From positions 19,549,656-19,613,655 of the forward strand of contig NC_059348.1 in assembly GCF_019703515.2 (NCBI RefSeq): a stretch of 64,000 nt of DNA, given 5' to 3'. Both the position numbers and the translations under genes were made by a program. Numbering within the stretch: position 1 is the stretch's first letter; each line of letters begins with the position of its first letter. The DNA is from Myxocyprinus asiaticus (lineage: Eukaryota; Chordata; Actinopteri; Cypriniformes; Catostomidae). Of the stretch, positions 40,325-53,100 are shown in pieces. The notes below the pieces were generated by a model. The model ran no database searches and had not been told where the DNA came from. It worked only from the letters and a program-made list of their open reading frames with translations.

Positions 40325-43300
40325 GGCGTGTTTATGATTTCTGAGGCCCCAAGCAACCGACCAGTTGGCCCCAATTTAGGAAATTTTTGCTTAAAAATTA
40401 CATAAAATTTACTTTAAATTATAAAGTTAAATTCATCCTATCAGCCATTGTAGCCAAGTACATTCAAAATGTTTCATGAAATAAAAATCAAGTTAAAGAT
40501 AATACATGTTTTCCAGTTTTTCCACAATACAGTGATGAAAAAAAAGCAATACATATATTTTTACAAAATACTTTTTTTTTTTTTTCAGTGAACAGGGTGA
40601 GCAAAACCCTATATAAATATTTTATGTAAGCCTCGTAGGCAACATTCATAGTAGTCTTGAAAAAGTAAACATAAAAGGCATGGCAGCCCATCAGTACACT
40701 AGAGCAGAAGGGGGGTAAAACATTGCCATTTATCAAGTGCTGAAATTTGCTTGGTTCAGAACAATCTGGAATCATGTCAAACATTTTAACAGACACTTAT
40801 TTCCAACCTGAACTTGTTTAGAACGTTAAAGATTTGTGACACCTGCATTAAAAAACATTCTAGACGCAGCACAATGAATGAAACGCAGGGGTCTCGAGAT
40901 GCGTTTTTGAGACCTGAAGTTCTTTTTAACTTGACATGGTGTCTAAAAATGTGCCGTTCCTGCATGAGACACTGAAGATAGCGAGACGTGGTGCAGCAGG
41001 TATGGACGTTCGTCCAGTGCGTGTTTACAATGGAAAACAATGGACTAGGCAAAAACATGTTGGTGTGAACGACCACTAACACATCCGTTCGCGTATGTCA
41101 GTGAGCATGTGGACGAAACAAGTTCGAACACAAAATACTATTTGAAAAACTGACTTACAAACCTGGCAGACCTCTAACATTGACTGCTCTGAGAGCACTG
41201 ACAACAGTGTGTTCGCACCGCACGTGTACCCAAAACTACCCTTCAAGCGGTTTTTGCTGAGCTTCCCAATCGGGAGATTGTTGTGGGTGTGCAACATGTA
41301 GTTTACGGCATTCAACAGTTTTTTCTTCTGCATCAGTTTATTAAAGAAATCCGATGTCTGTCAGACACCCTAACATAAAGAATCGGCAACAGACTCTAAA
41401 TACTGTCCACAACACACAAATAAACTTTTGGACTATGCATAATAATGGGAATATTGCTTACAGCAGGCGATTTAAAGTCCGATCATGGCTAAAACTGACA
41501 TTTATTGTTGAATGCGGTGAATTTGTACAGAAGCAATGCTTAAATAATGAGGACGATTTAAGATGCAACTTTTCAAAGTTTACTCGCTGATAGTAACTGC
41601 ACACAAATGCACCATGCGCTGTCAGCAGGCTTGAACATTACAAAAAGTGGCATCTTTAATTCATCACTTTAAAATCACCACAGCTAAAAAATATTAAATT
41701 TACTAGTTTATTGTTGGATGACTAGTGGAGCAACCTGTCCCATTTGTAGGATGTGTTTCTTTCTATGACTTCTGTCTGCATAATTTACATCCGTCGTCTT
41801 CAGTCAGTCATTTAAATGCTACCAAACAGCCAATTTAAGTAGCTTTTTTTTATAGATATGAATCTGGTAGATCGAATTCCTCTGTTATATTTTGGAATTT
41901 GTGTGTTTAAGCTTCAGTTTCACGTGAATTGAAAGTTCACGTTCAGTTCATGACACCTGGCCATTAAAGCACCATGGCCACCATCCATAACCATAGCAAC
42001 AGCTCCAGTACCCACACAGGCACAATAGTTTTCCCATTTAGGCTTACAAAATCTTTTAGATTATATATAATATTTTTGCCACATGTAAATAAAGCATTCA
42101 TTGTTTTTAAAAATTACAAATTATTATGGTTAAATTAACTGTGATATATTTAACCGTGATATTTTTAATCGCGGTTAACAGTAAAACTGTATAATCCTGT
42201 CATCCCTAATTCAATGCATACTCTTAAATATTTATACACTGTATCATATCAAACATTCAGAGAAAGCATTAGGGTTAATGTTTCAGAAAAAGTTTACCCT
42301 TTCAGAAAATTAAAATTCTTACCTGCTCATTTGAAATGCCTATATGCTTTCCTCACCATGAATAACAACTGATCATTTCTATGGACACCTTTAACATCTT
42401 TACTGACTCCACATATGACTCATGTGGTATATTTCATGTTTTATAAATTCATATGAAAGTTTTGTGTGGGTTACAGACCGAAATTGCACTTGGTCAGCCA
42501 CTGACTGTCTTGTGAGTTTTATTCCTGCAGGGGGTGCTTGATGTTCTAAAATCCGAATCTACAATTCATCCACATTTAAATCTAAGAACACTTTATATCC
42601 ATTTGGAGACATTTTACACTGGATAGTTATTTTTAATAAAAACTGATAATTGCAAGGATTCATATCTGTCAATGAAAATCTGCCTCAGCATTATCTATAA
42701 AATCATTTTTAAAAATCCTCATCCAGTAATAATAAACGACTGTGAGTTCATGCATCCTGGTCAGCGCTGAGAAAAGTAACAGGTACCACATGACACCGCC
42801 GTCTAGTTGGGCGATACCAACTCTTACAACGGAGGGGGGACTTCAGTTTTTTGTATCAATATGACAGACTCACAGCCACGCAAGTGCAAGGTATCTAATT
42901 TGAAATAATTTTCAGCGTTGATAAAAATATATAAAAAGGACAGATGCATGATTGGGGGGGGGGGGGGGGGGGGGTGTCACACCCTTCACAGCACTGGGGG
43001 GAAAGTGTGCCCCCCGTCTCACCCAGTTCTACGCCAGTGCACTTAAAACAGACTTTGAAATAGTCCTGTTATTTTTATTCGAAACGCTTCTTAATATCTT
43101 ACATGATATTATCATATCAACAAGTCAAATAACAATATTGTTTTTTTGGACTGTTCAAGGGTTTTCCAGCACTTACCCTAATTACACATTTATTACATTT
43201 GCCACACCCATCAAAGTTGTTAAACTTTATGTCTGAGCAGAAGGTAAGACATGGTGTCTTACTTGTTTACTTGAGCAAATGCATGTCCATCATGCATTGT

Positions 43301-46300
43301 TTCCTAAAGCCACCTGGTGGAAATGGACCCATGGTGCTCGGGCCCGTCATCGCTGCTTGCAACTGTATTTATTATTATAATTATTATATATTTAGAGACA
43401 AAATTAAAATAATATTTCAGCTCTGTAGGTCCATACAATACAAGTGATTGGTGACCAGAACTTTGAAGCACCAAAAAGCACATAAAGGCAGCATAAAAGT
43501 AATCCATACGACTCCAGTGGTTTAATATATTCCAGTGGTCTTTTGAAGCGATCCAACTGTATTCGGGTGAGAACAGACCAAAATATTCAGAACAAAAAGT
43601 CATTTTTTCACTATAAACACTGAAATTTGCAGTCTCCATAAAGGAGTTACTATACATTTTGGTCTGATTTTACCCAGGATCAATTGGAACTCTTCAGAAT
43701 ACATGGATCAAACCATATGGATTACTTTTATGCTGCCTTTATGTGCTTTTTGGAGCTTCAAAGTTTTGGTCACTTGAATTGTATGAACTTACAGAGCAGA
43801 GATATTATGCTAAAAATCTTTGTTTGTGTTCAGCAGAACAAAGAAAGTCATACACATCTGGGATGGCATGAGGGTGAGTAAATGTGGAGAGAATTTTCAT
43901 TTTGGGGTAAACTATCCCTTTAACCTAAAATTTTTATGTTGATACAAAATAAATAAAACATCATGGACATCATGCATCAACTGTCCATAACTAAAATAAA
44001 AATGTTGTGAAGTCAGAAGACAAGTGAACAATCAGCACTGTTGAATAGTCTTTTCCCTTGGTTATATAAAGTCACCTCACTCAGGCAACTGAAAGTTGCT
44101 CCATAAAATCTGAGAGCCAAACAAATGATCCAAGAATCAACATATAATTAAACTTATCAAAAAATAAAGCTGTCAAGGACCTCTTCAGTAAAACTAAACT
44201 CAACAAACTTAATGTGTAAGTCTGTTTTTTTTTAACAGTTACAGTCCTGAAGGTGACTTATTTGTCCTTGTCTTTTCAATTGCATGCTTAGTGTCTTGAA
44301 TAAGAGAAAGCTTATTTTTTATATTTTGTCAACTGTATATGATTATGTTTTGATCAACTGCTCTAAAAGAAGAACATGCATGTCTAAAGCAGATGACTTG
44401 TTTAGAGAAAAGAAAGAAACAAGCATCAATTGGATTAATTTTCCATTAAATGCTATTCATATATCTTTCTTCTAGAGACAACAGCCCACCATCAAAGCAG
44501 GCATTTATTCTTCAGCTTCTACATTCAGTCAGTCAGAGATAGTCACACTCTTTTGTGATCCACCCTCCACCTTTCTCATGATCACAAACAAATCTTCACA
44601 TAAACTACAGTGTCGTTTAAATGTTCTCTTGTGAAAATGCTTTGATTTTACTTTGATTTTAGAGTGTGAGATGCTGACGAGTTGGCTGTCACTGCTGTTA
44701 TTGCTGTTGAGAAAGAGATCCTTATGGATTTAAAAACCTGAGATGTTCTGCATGATCGTATGATTGATTAATTAAACAGGAAAGGAGGGCTGATTTTCAC
44801 TTCAAGCAAATTGGTAAGTGCTTTTTGCATTGTTATAGCAACATCAGGATTTTTCTAAGTGTAAATTAGTCTGCTTGAGCATTCAGTGTTGGATCAAGTT
44901 TTGAAAAGTAACCGTGTACCCTCACGAAACAAAATTTATTGCAAGCAACATTTAAATCACAAATATTAGATAACTTTTTCTAAGTATTAGACCTCCTTGG
45001 TTCTGGCTTTCGTGCGTGGACGTGTTTTTAAAATGTCAACGGTATTATTAGCTGACTGCCACATAATGTTTGATAGGCATACGGTGTCTTATTCATTGTG
45101 AAACTGTGTTTTATTAATGGCATGAATCGCACTGAAGGCCTAGACTTAAAATGCATGGGCCGCCACTGATGTAAATTAGGCTCATTTGTTGATCGTTTCA
45201 TTCACATAAGTTGCCTGGCACAATTTAGTTCACACTATTACCGCCAAATGACATTTTTTAAAGAGAAGTTTGTGAACATTTCAACCCATCAAATACTGAT
45301 CATATGATGGAGAAGAGCATTATAGTGTAAGGCTGGCACCAGAATGTCTACAACCAAAAGGCGCCATTTCCGGTATAAGTCAAAGAACTCTGCGAGAATC
45401 AACGTCATAGAACTCTCTCACAAAAGCCTGAATATCACCATAGTGTGATAAATTGCAAATCACCTTGCTGCCCCCCCACCCTTCTCTCTCCCCCTTCTCC
45501 CCTTCAACAGCTCTGGACCAACACAAAGACACAAGATTTATATGTAAAAATATAACAAATACCATGAAAACAAAGAATGCAACTGTATGTGTTTGATATC
45601 ATTTAAGAGGTCTCTGTGCGACTGATATAGTGGTCTCTTTCCCATGTTGATAAAACTAATGGTAACAAAGTTATAAGGTCTTTGCCAAATACTGTATAAT
45701 TCTGGAGGTCTATCCCCCTCCTTGACCTACAGTTGAAATGATCTTCTTTATGTTAACAAGGTTAAACCCCAGGAAGTCAAGAAACCATTCACCCCCAAAT
45801 TCTCATTGTTCAAAGGATAATACCATTTGGTACACAATGTTTATTCTGTCTAGATATTTAAGGAAAGTTGGCAGGAAGCTCTGGGGATCTGTAAGCAGAT
45901 CTCCCATGCTGTACCGCTGCATGTAATTTTGTCAGGTATGTTTCTTTGACTTGTCTTTTATTTTTAGTAATGCTTGTTTATTCTGATCATGTGAAATTGG
46001 CTTTGATTTGAATTTCTGCAACAATGTTTTATATCCTACCTGACAAATAAATTGTTATTATTTGATTTATTCTGAATTCCTCTGAAATCATTACTGGAAC
46101 TTTAATATAGGAGGAAGCCATTTAAAGACTCTCAGTTTGAATTTAAACCACTCAGGACAACCAGGTAGGACAACCACCTAGGACAGACGGGTAGGATTTG
46201 AATTTCATTAGACCAGGGTAGACCATACTGGAGCTTTAATATAGGAGAAACCACTCAGGACAACTGGGTAGGAGAAAGCCATTTAAAGACTCTCAGTCAC

Positions 46301-49300
46301 TGCTCACCGCCCATCTTAGCAAGTTGTATGTAGGTGACTAAGTGGCAATATCGTCTGGTTATGAGACAAGCCAAACCAGACAATATTAGTTAACCCTACA
46401 ACCGCTGACTAAGAAAGGAACTGGCTATCCATTTTCGGGAGGTTTACGTAATTTAATAACGTCCGGCATAAGTCTCCAAAGATCGAAAGGACAATGAATA
46501 GAAGAGGATTTAGAGTAATCAATAAACTAAAAATGTTAAATTAAAAGAATGATCAGTAATTAATCAGAGCTTAAATATAAATTAGAGTTCAACTTAAAAT
46601 TGGAGTCAGATTAATATAAAATTGGAGTCAGATAAAGTGAATAATGGAATCAAATGTGTGAATTAAAAATAATTGCTTTACTTCAGCGCTCAGAAAAGAC
46701 AGAACAACGCAGAGACCTTCAAGGACAATTTATTGAAGTTCCATTCCAGAACGGATAGAAAATTATCCTCATTTTTACAATAGCCTTATATATTTTCAAA
46801 TGCGTGGTGTAGTCAAGCGCACTTTCGCCATATTTAAAAGATTATTTAAGTGTCTGGATCACAGTAATGCTGTAAAGTCCCAGCAGGGTGTCAAATACAG
46901 TGGTCTGCGGTATCCTCTGCTATATAGCGCTCAGAATCCGCCCACAAAATCTGAATTGCGCGAGCAAATTAAATTCTGCACACTTTTTGCTGTTGACTGA
47001 TCTGCATAATTCCTTTAGTGAATGAGCTGCTAAACCAGCGCAGAATGTGCATGCTAATAAATAGCACATTCAACGGGCACAATTCATTCTTAGTGAATTC
47101 CCCACTCAGTTTATTTCCAGGTTTAAACAGACATGGAACAAAAATATCCGGACTCAGTTATTATTATTCTTAGGGATTTTAACAAAGCAAACCTCACACA
47201 TGAACTGCACAAATACAAACAGCACATTACATGCCCAATCAGAGACAGAAATATACTGGATCACTGCTACAACACAATAAAGGATACATATCGCTCTGTC
47301 CCTAGAGCAGCTTTGGGACTCTCTGATTACTGTCTGGTTCATCTTCTTCCCACCTACAGGCAGAAATTAAAATCAGCTAAACCTGTAGTAAAGACTGTAA
47401 AGATATGGACCAATGAAGCAGAGCTGGAACTATAAAACCTGTTTTGACTGCACTGATTGGAGTGTATTTGAGGCTGTAGACACCAATCTGGACGAGCTCA
47501 CAGATACTGTGACATCATATATCAGTTTCTGTGAGGATATGTGCATTCCTACTAGGACTTATTTAACATACAACAATGACAAACCGTGGTTTACAACAAA
47601 ACTCAGGCAGCTTCATTAGGCAAAAGAGGATGCTTACAGAAGTGGGGATAAAATCTTGTACAATCAGGCCAGGAACACACTGAATAAGGAAATCGGAGTG
47701 GCTAAAAGAAGCTATTCTGATAAGCTAAAAAAAAATAAAAAATCAGCTAACGGCCCTGCATCAGTGTGGAGAGGCCTGAAACAATTTACTAACTACAAGA
47801 CTCCATCCCCCAACACTGTCTTCTGAAAACAAAAGACAAGAAAAGCACAGGCCCAGATGGTGTTTCACCCACTTGTCTAAAATCCTGTGCTAACCAGCTG
47901 GCCCCCATCTTCACACTGATCTTCAATAGATCACTGGAGCAGTGTGAAGTCCCATGCTGCTTCAAACACTCAATCATCATTCCTGTCCCAAAGAAACCCA
48001 AAATCACAGGACTTAATGTCTACAGACCTGTCGCTCTGACATCTGTGGTCATGAAGTCATTTGAGAGACTGGTGTTGGCCCACCTGAAGGACATCACTGG
48101 ACCCCTTCTAGATGCTTTTCAATTTGCTTATCGAGCAAACAGGTCTGTGGATGATGCAGTCAACATGGGATTGTATCATATTCTGCAACATCTGGACAGA
48201 CCAGGGACTTATGCAAGGATCCTTTTTGTGGACATCAGTTTGGCTTTCAACACCATCATCCCAGCTATTCTCCGGACTAAATTAAACCAACTCTCTGTTC
48301 CCACCTCTATCTGTCAGTGGATCACCAGCTTTCTGATGGACAGGCAGCAGCTAGTGAGACAGGGGAAATTCACTTCCAGCACATGTACAATCAGCACTGG
48401 TGCCCCCCAGGGATGTGTGCTCTCCCCGCTACTCTTCTCCCTGTATACAAATTACTGCACTGCCAAGGACCCCTCTGACAAGCTCCTGAAGTTTGCAGAT
48501 GACACTACAATCATCAGCATCATCCAAGATGACGATGAGTCTGTATACAGAAGGGAGGTTGAACGGCTGGTTCACTGGTGTTGACAAAACAACCTGGATC
48601 TGAACATGCTCAAAACGGTGGAGATGATTGTAGAATTTAGGATGAACACCCCAACATTGATCCCCTCACCATTCTAAACAGCACTGTGACAGCAGTGGAG
48701 TTATTCAGGTTCCTGGGCACTACCATCTCACAGGACCTGAAGTGGGAGACCCACATTGACACCACTGTGAAAAAGGCCCAGCAGAGGTTGTATTTCCTCC
48801 ACCAGCTAAGGAAGTTCAGCCTGCCATAGGCGCTGCTGATTCAGTTCTACTCAGCAGTCACTGAGTCTGTCCTCTGCACTTCAGTAACTGTCTGGTTTGG
48901 TGCAGCTACAAAATCGGATATCAGAAGACTACAAAGGACAGTTTGGACTGCTGAGAGGATTACTGGTTGCCCCCTGCCCTGCCTTCAAGAACTGTACACT
49001 TCCAGAGTGAGGAAAATTGCTGGGCCCCACTCACCCTGCCCACTACCTTTTTGAACTGTTGCCTTCTGGTCAGCACTACAGAGCACTGAGCACCAGAACC
49101 GTCAGGCAGAGGAACAGATTCTTCCCTCAGGCTATCCATCTCATGAAGAGTTAAAACTGCCCCATTGAGCAATAATTATGTGCAATACACAGCTTAGTCT
49201 ATTTATATTTATCCAACATACCATACCTCTTCGCCATTACATTCCCTTGCTCAGTGGTTAAGGCTCTGGGTTACTGATCAGAAGGTTGGGGGTTCAACCC

Positions 49301-50009
49301 CCAGCACTGCCAAGATGCCACTGTTGGGCCCTTGAGTAAGGCCCTTGACCCTATCTGCTCCAGGGGTGCCATATTATGGCTGACCCTGCGCTCTGACCCC
49401 AGCTTAGCTGGGATATGTGAAAAAAAGAATTTCACTGTATATGTGCAAAATGTATAATGTGTGATAAATAAATAAAAATTAAAATAAAAAAATTAATTAT
49501 AATAAATTATATATATATATACACACTACCAGTCAAAACTTTTGAAACACTTGACTGAAATGTTTCTCATGATCTTAAAAATCTTTTGATCTGAAGGCAT
49601 ATGATTAAATGTTTGAAATTAGTTTTGTAGACAAAAATATAATTGTGCCACCATATTAATTTATTTCATTATAAAACTAAAATTTAATAAATAAAAAAAA
49701 GTTTTTGAAATTGATGACTTGGACCAAATAATAAATACTGTTTAAAAAGCATCCCAGGGTGATAACTCAAGAAGTTGGTTAAGAAAATGTCAAGAGTACA
49801 TGTCTGCAAATTCTAGGCAAAGGGTGACTACTTTGAAGATGCTAAAATATAACACAGTTTATTTATTTTGGATTTTGTTTAGTCACAACATAATTCCCAT
49901 AGTTCCATTTATGTTATTCCATAGTTGTGATGACTTTATTATTATTCTAAAATGTGAAGAAAATAAATTATAATAAAGAATGAGTGTTTTTCAAAACTTT
50001 TGACCGGTA

Positions 50010-50101
<92 letters not shown>

Positions 50102-53100
50102 GTGCATCTCAATAAATTAGAATGTCGTGGAAAAGTTCATTTATTTCAGTAATTCAACTCAAATTGTGAAACTCGTGTATTAAATAAATTCAGTGCACAC
50201 AGACTGAAGTAGTTTAAGTCTTTGGTTTTAATTGTGATGATTTTGGCTCACATTTAACAAAAACCCATCAATTCACTATCTCAAAAAATTAGAATATGGT
50301 GACATGCCAATCAGCTAATCAACTCCTGCAAAGGTTTCCTGAGCCTTCAAAATGGTCTCTCAGATTGGTTCACTAAGCTACACAATCATGGGGAAGACTG
50401 CTGATCTGACAGTTGTCCAGAAGACAATCATTGACACCCTTCACAAGGAGGGTAAGCCACAAACATTCATTGCCAAAGAAGCTGGCTGTTCACAGAGTGC
50501 TGTATCCAAGCATGTTAACAGAAAGTTAAGTGGAAGGAAAAAGTGTGGAAGAAAAAGATGCACAACCAACCGAGATAACCACAGCCTTATGAGGATTGTC
50601 AAGCAAAATCGATTCAAGAATTTGGGTGAACTTCACAAGGAATGGACTGAGGCTGGGGTCAAGGCATCAAGAGCCACCACACACAGACGTGTCAAGGAAT
50701 TTGGCTACACAACCACAGACAACATCAGATGCATCTTACCTGGGCTAAGGAGAAGAAGAACTGGACTGTTGCCCAGTGGTCCAAAGTCCTCTTTTCAGAT
50801 GAGAGCAAGTTTTGTATTTCATTTGGAAACCAAGGTCCTAGAGTCTGGAGGAAGGGTGGAGAAGCTCATAGCCCAAGTTGCTTGAAGTCCAGTGTTAAGT
50901 TTCCACAGTCTGTGATGATTTGGGGTGCAATGTCATCTGCTGGTGTTGGTCCATTGTGTTTTTTGAAAACCAAAGTCACTGCACCCGTTTACCAAGAAAT
51001 TTTGGAGCACTTCATACTTCCTTCTGCTGACCAGCTTTTTAAAGATGCTGATTTCATTTTCCAGCAGGATTTGGCACCTGCCTACACTGCCAAAAGCACC
51101 AAAAGTTGGTTAAATGACCATGGTGTTGGTGTGCTTGACTGGCCAGCAAACTCACCAGACCTGAACCCCATAGAGAATCTATGGGGTATTGTCAAGAGGA
51201 AAATGAGAAACAAGAGACCAAAAAATGCAGATGAGCTGAAGGCCACTGTCAAAGAAACCTGGGCTTCCATACCACCTCGGCAGTGCCACCAACTGATCCC
51301 CTCCATGCCACGCCGAATTGAGGCAGTAATTAAAGCAAAAGGAGCCCCTACCAAGTACTGAGTACATATACAGTAAATGAACATACTTTCTAGAAGGCCA
51401 ACAATTCACTAAAAATGTTTTTTTTATTGGTCTTATGATGTATTCTAATTTTTTGAGATAGTGAATTGGTGGGTTTTTGTTAAATGTGAGCCAAAATCAT
51501 CACAATTAAAAGAACCAAAGACTTAAACTACTTAAGTCTGTGTGCATTGAATTTATTTAATACACGAGTTTCACAATTTGAGTTGAATTACTGAAATAAA
51601 TGATCTTTTCCACGACATTCTAATTTTTTGAGATGCACCTGTATATATGGGGGCAGTGGTGGCTCAGCGATTAAGGCCTTGAGCAAGGCCCTTGACCCCA
51701 TCTGCTCCAGGGGCGCCTGTATATGTGCAAAATGTATAATATGTGACACAAATAAAGGCTTCTTCTTCTTCATATTGTCATATTGTGTATTTCTATATAT
51801 ACTTTATGTTCTGTCCACTTTTTATTTTTATTCTACTTTTTTTATTATTATTATTATCTATGTCATGTTGTTGTATTGTTTGTGCACTGGAAGCTTCTGT
51901 CACCAAGACAAATTCCTTGTATGTGTAAGCATACTTGGCAATGAAGCTCATTCTGATTCTGATTTTGAATCCAAGATTTTCAATGTGGACTTCTGAACTA
52001 CAATGTATGTTCTCTTCTCACCTGTAAATGAGGTTTGGAGAGGAGGTATAAAAGCTCTGTCGTCTCTGAGAAGGCAACTACTCCATGCAGCTCCTCTGCC
52101 AACTGCAAGGCAAATTTTATCAAAGGCAAAAGACATTCAACATTCTCCACTTAATAATCTCTATACAGCATGTTTGTCACAGTCTGTCTCCCTCGTGTTC
52201 TTCAAGGACTCTTATTTTGAAGTTTTCACCTGGACTACATCTCCCATAGTTCACTGCCCTCGTTACTTCCATCTGCTCCTCATCATCCTCACCTGTATTC
52301 CATTCCCTCATTTAGTTCCTTGTGTATAAATACCCTCTTGTTTTGTTCATTCCTTTGTCAGTCCTTGAAGTGTTACATCTAGATTTATTGTTTTGTTCCA
52401 CACCAGCGCTTGTTATTAAAATATTTAAAGTATCTACTCCTGCGTCTTCCACTCCACGTACCCAACGTTACAATGTTATGACAGTCTGTAAAATATAATT
52501 TAAAAAGAATTCATATGCCATCTTGGCAAGAATTAGTCCCTTTTAACCACTGACCATCTTATTTATCTTAGTTTATGCTCCAGGTATCAAGAACCAATTT
52601 GGTGCCAGTATGCTTTGGCAATGCTTGAGAGTCTGGTTCAATCTATCCAAGCCCACTTGACAATATTATGCGAGTGTTTGCATAGCAGGTCAAAAAGCCA
52701 CAGTACCAGAAGCCCTGGAGAAATTGCTGTTTCTGTTGTGGCTCAGCCAAACAGAGACCAGCTAGACTGGATGCGGTTGCAAGTGACACCGGACCTGACA
52801 TTAAACATACATTAAATCTCCAAAACTGAAATTTTACACTGAGCTGTGACGTAAGGAAAACACTTTCAATGGCATAATGCTCCAAAATGTCCCCCTCGTT
52901 TTCAGGCAGAGGTAAGATGGAAAGTGATATCACTTTAAACCTACTCTTTGCCTTAATGAAATATGGCATGTATAGTCACAGGCTGAAGATAACCTTCTGT
53001 TTTGAGTCTCTGCAGAACTGAGCTGATACCAGCACAAAGAAAGGGTTTATTATTTTCGCAAGATGTGTAAGGAAGAGGATTTATTAAAGCTTTTATAATA

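Noticed and set aside
41160..41230. Possible missing L27 exon on the minus strand (reads [16 protein letters not shown])
   Set aside because: There is no convincing acceptor, the available donors give the wrong phase, and it lacks the PHLQ-like end expected before the next exon.
49247..49315. tRNA gene-like A and B boxes
   Set aside because: No complete cloverleaf, and it is followed by the conserved body and tail of a SINE family seen again at 51648.
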